The position numbers were made by a program, and so were the translations under genes. 6,665 nucleotides of DNA. It comes from Verrucomicrobiota bacterium. Its GTDB lineage: Bacteria > Chlamydiota > Chlamydiia > Chlamydiales > FEN-1388. Below the pieces are notes generated by a model. The model saw only the letters and a list, made by a program, of their open reading frames with translations, searched no databases and was not told the origin of the DNA. Positions 1-6,198 of this stretch are shown in pieces. The stretch's first letter is position 1. Each line of letters starts with the position of its first letter. The DNA is taken from contig JAFEGS010000054.1 of assembly GCA_018239705.1 (NCBI GenBank), forward strand, positions 1 through 6,665. Reading direction: 5' to 3'.

Positions 1-11
1 TGATTTGGTTT

Positions 12-761
12 ATGGATTATTCTACTCTCTTTTTTACTGCTGTTCAGGCAGCGCTCTTAGCTGGAAATATTATCCACAACAGCTTCAATTCTCCTTTTCA
101 GGTATTTCTGAAAGAGGGCGAAAATAACCTCGTCACCGAGGTAGACCTCGCTGCAGAAAAGGCAATTATCGGCACTGTTCAAAGCCGCTTTCCCGATCAC
201 GCTATTCTTTCTGAGGAGCAAGGGTATACGGCAGGGACAGATTCTCCCTTCCTCTGGATTATTGATCCACTCGATGGGACCTTTAACTTTGCCCACAACG
301 TGCCGCTGTTTGCTGTGAGTATTGCTGTAGCCTACAAAGGTGAACTTATTGTCGCAGTTGTCTACCAGCCGGAGACGAACGAGCTTTTTACAGCACAAAA
401 GGGAGAAGGCGCCTATTTGAACGGCAAGAAACTCTCAGTCAGCAAGAGACACAATATAGGAGAGGCGCTTCTTGGAACAGATATAAGCAGCCAGTATCAC
501 CGTATAGGCAATTCCAAAGGCATTTTACGAAGTCTTGGTGCCGCTGTGCTGGGTTTAAGCTATGTCGCAGCAGGGCGCTATGATGGCTACTGGGTACCGG
601 GCTTGCAGCCTTGGGACATTGCTGCGGGTAAATTGCTCGTGGAAGAGGCTGGAGGTATTGTGACCAAGCTGGATGGCAAACCTTATGCCGATTTTGTGCC
701 TGCATCGCTCTGCGCCTCCAATCGACTGCTCCATGATGCCATCCTCAAAGGGGCAACATGA
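12..761 (+). CDS. Inositol-monophosphatase-family phosphatase (SuhB/IMPase-like)
   Basis: A 249-residue member of the lithium-sensitive, Mg2+-dependent IMPase superfamily, which removes phosphate from inositol phosphates, related sugar phosphates or nucleotide phosphates in the cytoplasm. The metal-binding motifs are complete: SEE at 67-69 (E68 is the likely ligand), WIIDPLDGT at 82-90 (D85 and D88), and the C-terminal WD at 201-202 followed by an AGKLLVEEAGG-type helix. Compared with E. coli SuhB (267 aa), about 11 residues are missing around 156-176, between the LLGT strand and the RSLG segment. The start at 12 fits the usual family N-terminus, but only 11 bases precede it and no clear ribosome binding site is visible, so the promoter lies outside the window. 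The gene ends in an ATGA overlap with the NifS-like gene, so the two are probably translationally coupled. The family is certain; the substrate cannot be told, and CysQ-like or sugar-phosphatase activity is possible. Confidence 0.93.
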   Translation: MDYSTLFFTAVQAALLAGNIIHNSFNSPFQVFLKEGENNLVTEVDLAAEKAIIGTVQSRFPDHAILSEEQGYTAGTDSPFLWIIDPLDGTFNFAHNVPLFAVSIAVAYKGELIVAVVYQPETNELFTAQKGEGAYLNGKKLSVSKRHNIGEALLGTDISSQYHRIGNSKGILRSLGAAVLGLSYVAAGRYDGYWVPGLQPWDIAAGKLLVEEAGGIVTKLDGKPYADFVPASLCASNRLLHDAILKGAT

Positions 762-1912
762 CGGATCGTATTTTTCTCGATGCTATTACCACTACAAAGC
801 CATCTGGGCAGTGTATACAGGCGTTATTACCCTTTTTTGAGACCTGCTTTGGGTCAAGTAGCTCTCCCCACCAGATGGGTAGCGAGCAGCTGGTGCATGC
901 CGAAAAAAGTGTAGCTGCCATCTACGATCTTTTTGGGGCAGCGGCAGATGCACAGTTTGTCTTTACCTCATCGGGTGCTGAGGCTGTCTCACAGGTGATT
1001 ATGTCAGTCTACCGCTCTGTTGCGCGAAAACTTGGAAAAACCCATTTTGTTACTCGCTCTATTGACGAAGCTCCAGCCATTTTTGCCATTTCGCAGCTCG
1101 AAGAGGAGGAGTGCTATCTTCGCATGGCTCACTGCTCAAAAGAGGGATATGTCACATGCGAAGCAGTCGGAGATGCAATCTCTCCACGGACTGCGCTCGT
1201 TTCGATGTCGCTTGCCTGCGGCCTTACAGGAGTTATCCAGCCGGTTGAAGAGATTGCAGCGCTATGCAAAGAGCGCGCAATCTTACTCCATCTCGATGTG
1301 ACGCATGCAGTTGGCAAGCTCGATGTGTTTCTTTCGCATGCCGACTGTATAACCTGTAATGGGGAGCAGTTTCATGCGCCAAAGGGCACTGGCATTCTCC
1401 TAGCAAATAAAAATTTCCATTTACATCCCCTGATCCATGGAGAAGGTGAGCAGGAGCAGCTTCGAGGCGGCGCTCTGAATGTACCCATGCTTGCAAGCTT
1501 AGGACAGGCAGCTCTTGAGGCAAAACAGCACCAGAACCTTTACTGCACTGAAGTTGCACGGCTTCGCGCCCTCTTTGAACTAGGGATTGAAGAGGCCTAT
1601 CCGGAAGCACAGGTCCTGTTTCAGGGCTCGGAGCGCTTGCCTCACTGTACAGTGGTAGCCTTTCCCGGCATTCATAGCGAGCTTTTGGCCTTTGCACTCA
1701 GCCGTAAGGGCGTCTATGCTTGCATGGGCGGTGGGCCATTCCAGCAGATGGAAAAGGTGCTCACAGCTTGCCAGGTAGATCCACTCCTCGCCCAGTCTGC
1801 CCTATCGTTTAGCCTTTCAAAGGATACACAGGAGGCAGAAATCGAAAGAGCGATTGTACTTATTGCAGATGTTGCCAAGCGACTACGGCGCGTCTCAAAG
1901 GCGGTGGTGTGA
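758..1912 (+). CDS. NifS/IscS-like protein lacking the PLP lysine (probable pseudoenzyme)
   Basis: A 384-residue class V aminotransferase-fold protein that aligns along its length with NifS/IscS cysteine desulfurases, which take sulfur from cysteine for Fe-S cluster assembly. Recognisable landmarks are FLDAITTT at 6-13, a FVFTSSGAEA segment at 67-76, the TALVSMS...TGVIQP region at 145-161, LHLDVTHAVGK at 177-187 with Asp180, FHAPKGTG at 205-212, and RGGALNVP at 236-243. Key residues are missing. The Schiff-base lysine (SxHK in the family) is Gln204 and the preceding His is Glu203. The PLP-stacking His is Ala105, the NNE motif is Cys-Gly-Leu (154-156), and the pyridoxal-contacting Gln is His183. 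The cysteine in the active-site-loop position (ACxxG) is kept as Cys322. The protein has 13 cysteines, including CITC at 197-200. It starts 4 bp inside the upstream stop after AAAGGGG and overlaps the NifU-like gene by one base. The fold and ancestry are secure; classical desulfurase activity is unlikely. Confidence 0.9.
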   Translation: MTDRIFLDAITTTKPSGQCIQALLPFFETCFGSSSSPHQMGSEQLVHAEKSVAAIYDLFGAAADAQFVFTSSGAEAVSQVIMSVYRSVARKLGKTHFVTRSIDEAPAIFAISQLEEEECYLRMAHCSKEGYVTCEAVGDAISPRTALVSMSLACGLTGVIQPVEEIAALCKERAILLHLDVTHAVGKLDVFLSHADCITCNGEQFHAPKGTGILLANKNFHLHPLIHGEGEQEQLRGGALNVPMLASLGQAALEAKQHQNLYCTEVARLRALFELGIEEAYPEAQVLFQGSERLPHCTVVAFPGIHSELLAFALSRKGVYACMGGGPFQQMEKVLTACQVDPLLAQSALSFSLSKDTQEAEIERAIVLIADVAKRLRRVSKAVV

Positions 1913-2670
1913 TGATCAAAACATTTCCATGGGCACGCTACAGTAGAAAACTGGCAATGCGCATTGAAAACCCCTATTGTGTAGGGATCTTCTCTGTTGA
2001 GGATGCAACCGAGCGCCATCTCCATTTGGCTAAGGGCTCTGTTGGAGAGATACAAGCGGGGAATTTTTTGGTCTTTTACTGGCTTGTCGATCCCGAAGAT
2101 GGGGTAATTATCGATGCCAGATTCCAGGCCTTTGGCAATTCGGCGCTTGTTGGTGCCTGTGAGGCAGCCTGTGAGCTTGTAATAGGAAAAAACTATGACC
2201 AGGCGAGGCGAATGAGTGCAGAGCTCCTCGACAGGCATCTACAGGATAAAAGTAAGCTCCCTGCATTTCCGGAAGAGACCTTTGCCCATCTCAATCTTGT
2301 TGTGGATGGCCTGGAGCGCACGGCTGAAAGCTGTAGTGGTATTCCTTTAGCAGAAACGTATGTGGCTCCACCTATTGCTATGCACGATATCGAAGTGGTA
2401 GAAGGGGGCTTTCCCGGCTGGCAGGAGCTAACAGCAAAGCAAAAAATGGGGGTGATCGAATCGGTCCTTGAAACAGAGGTGCGGCCCTATATTGAACTTG
2501 ATGCCGGCGGAGTAGAGGTTGTGGATCTGGTCAATGAGAAGGAGGTGATTATCGCCTATAAGGGCTCCTGCACCTCGTGCCATTCGGCGACAGGCGCTAC
2601 GCTCTCTTTTATCCAGCAGATTCTGCGGGCGAAAGTTTTTCCCGACCTCGATGTGATCCCGCAGATCTAG
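1912..2670 (+). CDS. NifU-like protein: IscU-type domain without ligand cysteines plus C-terminal Nfu domain
   Basis: A 252-residue two-domain protein. Residues about 8-140 follow the IscU/NifU-N pattern: YSRKLAMRIENPYCVG near the start, then a GEIQAGNF segment, the GVIIDARFQAFGNSAL stretch and a terminal HLN. The three scaffold cysteines that hold a nascent Fe-S cluster in IscU are replaced by Ala49, Asn76 and Leu127. The cluster-release Asp that follows the first cysteine is Asn51. Residues about 175-252 form a NifU C-terminal (Nfu) domain with the PYIELDAGGVEVVDL segment and an intact CTSC motif (Cys220, Cys223), which in this family binds a [4Fe-4S] cluster at a dimer interface. I prefer the ATG at 1912 over the GTG at 1909, since it makes the TGATG overlap with the upstream stop and has AAAGGCGG ahead of it. 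No NifU-type central ferredoxin domain is present. An Nfu-like cluster-carrier role is plausible, and a de novo scaffold role is not. Confidence 0.9.
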   Translation: MIKTFPWARYSRKLAMRIENPYCVGIFSVEDATERHLHLAKGSVGEIQAGNFLVFYWLVDPEDGVIIDARFQAFGNSALVGACEAACELVIGKNYDQARRMSAELLDRHLQDKSKLPAFPEETFAHLNLVVDGLERTAESCSGIPLAETYVAPPIAMHDIEVVEGGFPGWQELTAKQKMGVIESVLETEVRPYIELDAGGVEVVDLVNEKEVIIAYKGSCTSCHSATGATLSFIQQILRAKVFPDLDVIPQI

Positions 2671-3398
2671 CAAAAAATTTCACCACTGTGAATGGGGAAG
2701 ATCTGCCCTGTAGAGGTTTCAAGAAGAAGATTCCCGTCCGGGATAATTTCGACAATCGACCCTTCTACCGTTGTGAAGTGTGTCTGGACAATGGCGTGTT
2801 GAGAGACCATCCACTGCACCCTTTGGTGCCAGCTATCGATGCTTTGCTGAAAGCCAAACTCTATTGCCTCTTGCAGTTTTTGCACAAAGAGATCGACAAA
2901 TGTTCTTTGGACAGCCTGTACATCAAAGGGATGGCCCGTTTCTACATACATCGAGGTGGCTTTTTTAGGTAGCAACTCAAGTTCTTCAACTGGCATATTG
3001 ATATTTAGCCCGCAGCCAACGATGATATAGTGGCAATTTTCGAGAGGTTCCACCTCGACGAGAATGCCGGCGATCTTCTTTCCTTCGACTAAGAGGTCAT
3101 TTGGCCATTTGATTTGCGATTCAATGCCAAAGCTTAAGAGAAGGTCTGAGACGCAAAGAGCTGTGGCTTGGGAAAAAGAGAAGGGCTGAAAGTCTTTGTG
3201 GGGCCAAAAAAGGGCAAATGAGAGCAGGCTATTTTGTCCTTTGCTACTCTGCCAGGGTCTTCCGTGACGGCCTCTTCCTTTCGTTTGCTCATCGCACGTG
3301 ATGACGTGGAGGCAGCTCTTGTCAAAGGAGGCGCGGTGAGCCTTTGCCCAAGTATTGGTAGAGTCGAGTGAACTATGATGGTGCCATTGAATATTCAT
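2667..3398 (-). CDS. birA: Biotin-[acetyl-CoA-carboxylase] ligase, monofunctional (no DNA-binding domain)
   Basis: A 243-residue biotin protein ligase that activates biotin as biotinyl-AMP and attaches it to the carrier lysine of the acetyl-CoA carboxylase BCCP subunit, feeding fatty-acid synthesis in the cytoplasm. Seen in order: DSTN at 12-15, the biotin/adenylate-binding GRGRHGRPW at 41-49, KWPNDL at 97-102, KIAGILVE at 108-115, GCGLNIN at 128-134, and an SH3-like C-terminal region at about 196-240 (VEGSIVEI...GNLLL). It begins directly with the catalytic domain, with no N-terminal winged helix, so unlike E. coli BirA it cannot be the classical biotin repressor. The start codon faces rodA 14 bp away, and no strong ribosome binding site is visible. 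The stop shares CTAG with the convergent NifU-like gene, with no terminator between them. Function is well supported. Confidence 0.95.
   Translation of the reverse strand: MNIQWHHHSSLDSTNTWAKAHRASFDKSCLHVITCDEQTKGRGRHGRPWQSSKGQNSLLSFALFWPHKDFQPFSFSQATALCVSDLLLSFGIESQIKWPNDLLVEGKKIAGILVEVEPLENCHYIIVGCGLNINMPVEELELLPKKATSMYVETGHPFDVQAVQRTFVDLFVQKLQEAIEFGFQQSIDSWHQRVQWMVSQHAIVQTHFTTVEGSIVEIIPDGNLLLETSTGQIFPIHSGEIFC
3388..3397. repeat. 10-bp perfect palindrome at the birA/rodA divergent start region
   Basis: TGAATATTCA is perfectly self-complementary. It overlaps the birA start codon on the minus strand and ends 15 bp before the rodA ATG. Its position between two divergent genes would suit an operator or a shared regulatory site, but a 10-bp AT-rich palindrome can arise by chance and no known regulator motif is recognised. 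Confidence 0.25.
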
Positions 3399-3401
3399 AC
3401 G

Positions 3402-3406
3402 TAGGT
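3402..3406 (+). promoter_or_regulatory. Weak ribosome binding site supporting the rodA ATG at 3413
   Basis: TAGGT places its AGG core 7 bases before the ATG at 3413. An in-frame GTG at 3368 would add 15 residues, but that stretch reads back through the birA start codon and has no family resemblance. The ATG is therefore preferred as the start. Confidence 0.5.
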
Positions 3407-3412
3407 AAAATT

Positions 3413-4552
3413 ATGTGGACAAGTAGGTATTTAAGGCGAATAGATTTTCGCGCTGTGTGTATAATTTTTGCACTGTGTGCTATTAGCCTGCTCATAATCT
3501 CCTCATATTCAGGGCAGTCACTGACCGGAGAGCTTGAAGAGACAGGATTTTTTACCTCCACGGTAAAAAAACAGATACAATGGTTTTGTATTGGCTGGGC
3601 CATCTTCTTTTTCTTTGCCGGCTTCGACTACAATAAATTGCGAGAGTTTGCCTGGTTTTTGTATCTACTCACCGTTGTAGCGTTGATAGGGCTGTTCTTT
3701 ACCGATCCGATCCAGCGGGTTCATCGCTGGTACCGCATTCCTTTTTTGTCGCACAATCTTCAGCCATCAGAGTATGCAAAATTGGCTGTCGTCATTGCCT
3801 TGAGCTGGTTTTTGGAACGTCGCGCGTCTGTCTGCCGGCACCTGTCCACCGCAATAGGTGGCCTTATCATTGCCGGAATTCCCTTTCTCCTGATTCTCAA
3901 ACAGCCTGACCTCGGAACTGCACTGGTCTTTTTTCCGATGACAGTGGTAATTTTTTATTTTGGCGATCTGGCTCCCTTTGTGATTCGCAGTATGCTCTTT
4001 TGTGGATTAGCTGCTCTCGTGCTTGTCTGTGCCTTTTTTACGGGGATTATCTCACATGAAGGAGCGAGGCCCTATTTTTCAAAGTTCTTAAAAGAGTATC
4101 AGTACGAGCGCTTAAATCCAAATACCCATCACCAAAAGGCCGCGTCGACTGCTATAGCAGTAGGTGGAGTGTCTGGGGTGGGCTGGAAGGAGAGTGAATA
4201 TGGCCGCGGAGGGTCTCTGCCCTATCCACATACAGATTCGGCTTTTGCTGCCTTTGGTGAGGAGTTTGGGTTTATTGGGCTGGCGATCCTCCTCGTGCTT
4301 TTTTATGGGCTGCTCTATTGTAGTTTTCAAGTGACAGCAGTAGCGAAGGACCCTTTTGGAAGGCTTCTTTCGGCGGGTATCAGTGTTTTTCTTGCTGTAC
4401 ATATTATGGTCAATATCGGCATGATGTGCGGGATTCTTCCCATTACGGGTGTTCCTTTGGTGCTGGTCAGCTATGGCGGCTCTTCCGTTCTCAGCACGAT
4501 GATGGCCTTGGGAATATTGCAGAGCGTGTATAGTCGGAGGTTTATGTTTTAA
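3413..4552 (+). CDS. rodA: Peptidoglycan glycosyltransferase RodA (SEDS family)
   Basis: A 379-residue polytopic inner-membrane protein of the SEDS (RodA/FtsW/SpoVE) family, which polymerises glycan strands from lipid II together with a class B penicillin-binding protein during MreB-directed wall synthesis. About ten hydrophobic segments are visible. Family signatures are complete: QPSEYAKL at 117-124, KQPDLGTA at 163-170, ERLNPNTHHQ at 232-241, the GVSGVGWKESEYG loop, PHTDSAFAAFGEEFG at 272-286, and PITGVPLVLVSYGGSS at 343-358. Asp275 in the PHTD motif corresponds to the catalytic Asp of characterised RodA proteins. The overall pattern favours RodA over FtsW, though SEDS paralogues can be hard to separate by eye. 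No penicillin-binding protein gene is adjacent. Its stop overlaps the next gene by one base (TAATG), so rodA probably heads a transcript with the unknown protein and the DoxX protein. In Chlamydiota, which lack FtsZ, RodA and MreB are thought to take part in division as well as shape. Confidence 0.94.
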   Translation: MWTSRYLRRIDFRAVCIIFALCAISLLIISSYSGQSLTGELEETGFFTSTVKKQIQWFCIGWAIFFFFAGFDYNKLREFAWFLYLLTVVALIGLFFTDPIQRVHRWYRIPFLSHNLQPSEYAKLAVVIALSWFLERRASVCRHLSTAIGGLIIAGIPFLLILKQPDLGTALVFFPMTVVIFYFGDLAPFVIRSMLFCGLAALVLVCAFFTGIISHEGARPYFSKFLKEYQYERLNPNTHHQKAASTAIAVGGVSGVGWKESEYGRGGSLPYPHTDSAFAAFGEEFGFIGLAILLVLFYGLLYCSFQVTAVAKDPFGRLLSAGISVFLAVHIMVNIGMMCGILPITGVPLVLVSYGGSSVLSTMMALGILQSVYSRRFMF

Positions 4553-4992
4553 TGGTAGCCCATTTTCTTTTTGAGCCTGGCGAGTGGCTAGGCGCCGGTC
4601 AGGTGACCTTTACGATGAGTCCCGATCTTCTCTATTTTAGGACAAAATGGTCTGTAGCTAAGCAGGAAGATGCCACATTTTTGTGCTCACAGACAGTAGA
4701 GATTATTGGCGGAGACAGCATGCTCAACGTCTTTTCGATCTCTCCCACAAGCGAGCGCACCTTTGGCATTGTTCTGAGTAATGAAGTGCTGGGTGAATTT
4801 ATAGGCACAGGGGTAGTAGAGCCAGAAATTGTGGCGTGGGAATTTCGCGACATGGGGACATTTGAGGGCTATGAAGTGTATGAGCGCACTCAGGAAGATG
4901 AATACAGCATGCATGCTGAATACCTCTCCTCCGATGGGGCTCGGACAATGATCCGAGGGAAAATCTGGAGAAAGAAAGGCTTACCAATATAA
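4552..4992 (+). CDS. Hypothetical protein coupled to rodA, possible lipocalin-like beta-barrel
   Basis: A 146-residue soluble protein with no signal peptide or membrane segment; I do not recognise the family. It shows alternating hydrophobic and polar residues typical of consecutive beta strands. Near the N-terminus a GEWLGAGQVTF segment (10-20) has the GxW arrangement common to calycin/lipocalin and other small heme- or fatty-acid-binding barrels. A basic strand, IRGKIWRKK, lies near the end at 134-142. Aromatic residues are frequent (EVLGEFIGTG, AWEFRDMG, GYEVYER). These traits suggest a small ligand-binding barrel but do not prove it. The start is well supported: the ATG overlaps the rodA stop codon by one base, and GGAGG at 4536-4540 lies 11 bases before it inside rodA. 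Translational coupling to rodA is likely, though a link to wall synthesis is only an inference from position. Confidence 0.85.
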   Translation: MVAHFLFEPGEWLGAGQVTFTMSPDLLYFRTKWSVAKQEDATFLCSQTVEIIGGDSMLNVFSISPTSERTFGIVLSNEVLGEFIGTGVVEPEIVAWEFRDMGTFEGYEVYERTQEDEYSMHAEYLSSDGARTMIRGKIWRKKGLPI

Positions 4993-5030
4993 TAGAAATC
5001 TGGCATGACGGAAGAAACCTGAGGTTTATT

Positions 5031-5411
5031 ATGAAATTTGTTGCGTTGTTAGGGCGGATCTTCTATTCGCTCATTTTCATCACTTCAGCACTGCAGCATT
5101 TTACACCAGGCACAATTGCCTATGCAGCAAATGCAGGAGTGCCCCTCCCTATACTGCTCGTTCCCTGTGCTGGGATAATGGCTTTTGTGGGCGGCTGTAG
5201 CATTCTTTTTGGCTACAAGGCGCGCTGGGGAGCACTGCTACTGATTCTCTTCCTCGTGCCGGTGACGCTCATGATGCACCAGTTTTGGGAGTCTTCAGAT
5301 CCTGCAATGGAAAGCATGCAAAAGATTATGTTTTTCAAAAATCTATCGATGCTCGGAGGGGCCCTTCTCATTAGCTATTTTGGATCAGGCCCTCTCAGCA
5401 TGAAGGAATAG
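5031..5411 (+). CDS. DoxX-family integral membrane protein
   Basis: A 126-residue inner-membrane protein with four predicted membrane segments at about 3-24, 41-61, 66-85 and 103-119. The layout and the motifs are those of the DoxX/DoxD-like family: a first-helix SALQHF segment, GGCSILFGYKARWGA between helices 2 and 3, the MMHQFW end of helix 3, and the FFKNLSMLGGALL sequence of helix 4. Some family members take part in quinone-linked redox or thiol chemistry, but the role of most is unknown and no specific function can be assigned here. TGAGG at 5020-5024 lies 6 bases before the ATG. The 38-bp gap to the preceding gene holds no clear terminator, so it probably shares the rodA transcript. It ends 4 bp from the stop of the convergent SIMPL gene. 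Confidence 0.85.
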   Translation: MKFVALLGRIFYSLIFITSALQHFTPGTIAYAANAGVPLPILLVPCAGIMAFVGGCSILFGYKARWGALLLILFLVPVTLMMHQFWESSDPAMESMQKIMFFKNLSMLGGALLISYFGSGPLSMKE

Positions 5412-5415
5412 GCTC

Positions 5416-6132
5416 TTACTTAATCTCAAAGACGAGCTTGACATTGGCGCTGAGTTCAATGTCAGGCGTTTCGAGAAAAAGTGTGCTGTTTGCCATTTTT
5501 GCTGCATATTGGATGCCGTGAATGGGTCGTGGCATAATCTCAGGTGGCTGATCGAGTGAGATGTCGAGTACTCTCACGATTGTAACCTTGGCAGAGTCGG
5601 CAAGCACCTGCGCATCCTGCAGCGCATGAGCGGTTGCTTCAGCAATCACTTCACTTCGGTAGATGTGGGGATCCTTTATACCAAAGCTCAGATTTGATAC
5701 CTGATTCACTCCGGCCTTGGCAGCTGCGTCGATGAGAAGAGGAACAAGCTCGAGCCTTTGTGTCTTTATCGTGAGGCTGTTTGTCACATCGTATGCAATG
5801 ATCGATTGCTTAAAGTCAGAAGGTGGATTTTTTGGATAGGGTGTATAGACAGGCTGGATGCTGAATTGTCCTGTGTGGTATTCGCTCTTAATAAGGCCCT
5901 CTGTTTGAAGGGTTCTAATGAGCTTTTGCATTGTTTCATTATTGTGTACGAGTGCTTTTTCAGCGCTATCGCCCTGAGTTTCGATGCTTAAAGAGAGCGT
6001 GATCTCATCTGCCGGCTTTTCAAGGCGCACGTTGCTGCTCACAGTAAGCTTTGCAGGGGGTAGCGATTTTCCGGCCTGGCAGTCAGCTACTGCAGCAAGT
6101 AATACTAGACTGATGTATACGAGAAGTTTCAT
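5416..6132 (-). CDS. Exported SIMPL-domain (DUF541, YggE-like) protein
   Basis: A 238-residue protein with a typical signal peptide: KLLVYISLVLLAAVA at 2-16, followed by a possible AVA|D cleavage site. The mature part is one SIMPL/DUF541 domain (about 27-237): an opening LTVSSNVRLEKPADEITLSLSIETQG-type stretch, a helix with AEKALVHNNETMQKLI, then GQFSIQPVYTPYP, the VTNSLTIKTQRLELVPLLIDAAAKAGVNQVSNLSF region, and a final set of strands. Relatives such as E. coli YggE are periplasmic or envelope proteins linked loosely to oxidative stress; biochemical function is not established. Cys18 follows an Asp, which argues against a lipobox, so a soluble periplasmic protein is more likely than a lipoprotein. 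The start is supported by GGGAGA (minus strand, 6140-6145) 7 bases upstream. The rpsJ terminator separates it from the gene upstream, so it needs its own promoter in 6133-6198, where I see no convincing consensus. Confidence 0.88.
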   Translation of the reverse strand: MKLLVYISLVLLAAVADCQAGKSLPPAKLTVSSNVRLEKPADEITLSLSIETQGDSAEKALVHNNETMQKLIRTLQTEGLIKSEYHTGQFSIQPVYTPYPKNPPSDFKQSIIAYDVTNSLTIKTQRLELVPLLIDAAAKAGVNQVSNLSFGIKDPHIYRSEVIAEATAHALQDAQVLADSAKVTIVRVLDISLDQPPEIMPRPIHGIQYAAKMANSTLFLETPDIELSANVKLVFEIK

Positions 6133-6139
6133 GTATGTA

Positions 6140-6145
6140 TCTCCC
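6140..6145 (-). promoter_or_regulatory. Ribosome binding site of the SIMPL-domain gene
   Basis: Read on the minus strand this is GGGAGA, with a 7-base spacer to the ATG. It is one of the clearest Shine-Dalgarno matches in the window and fixes the start at 6132. Confidence 0.7.
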
Positions 6146-6198
6146 GATTTTATTTCATGATATTCTCACTAATGGCTTAGATTTTTTGCAATCTGATC

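Noticed and set aside
1233..1697. Long minus-strand open frame opposite the NifS-like gene, and similar frames opposite other genes
   Set aside because: They have no recognisable domains, low-complexity composition and no ribosome binding site logic, and lie wholly inside well-identified genes, so they are shadow frames.
758..1912. NifS-like gene as a decaying pseudogene
   Set aside because: The frame is intact, has a good ribosome binding site and overlaps both neighbours, and conserved structural motifs remain. Only catalytic residues are lost, which fits a retained pseudoenzyme better than drift.
3351..3379. Possible rodA promoter with TATGAT (3374-3379) as -10
   Set aside because: The nearest -35-like hexamer, TTGGTA at 3355-3360, leaves only 13 bp of spacing, and the match lies in birA coding sequence. 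Too weak to call.
3368..3412. In-frame GTG extension of rodA by 15 residues
   Set aside because: It reads through the birA start region, has no resemblance to RodA N-termini, and the ATG at 3413 has an AGG-containing ribosome binding site at suitable spacing.
6076..6082. Lipoprotein signal (Cys18) in the SIMPL protein
   Set aside because: The residues before Cys18 are Val-Ala-Asp; an Asp directly before the cysteine does not fit a lipobox, and AVA|D gives a normal signal peptidase I site.
6133..6198. Promoter for the SIMPL gene using TTGCAA as -35 on the minus strand
   Set aside because: No acceptable -10 hexamer occurs 16-18 bp downstream; the AATATC-like sequence is spaced too far. A promoter is expected here but cannot be located.
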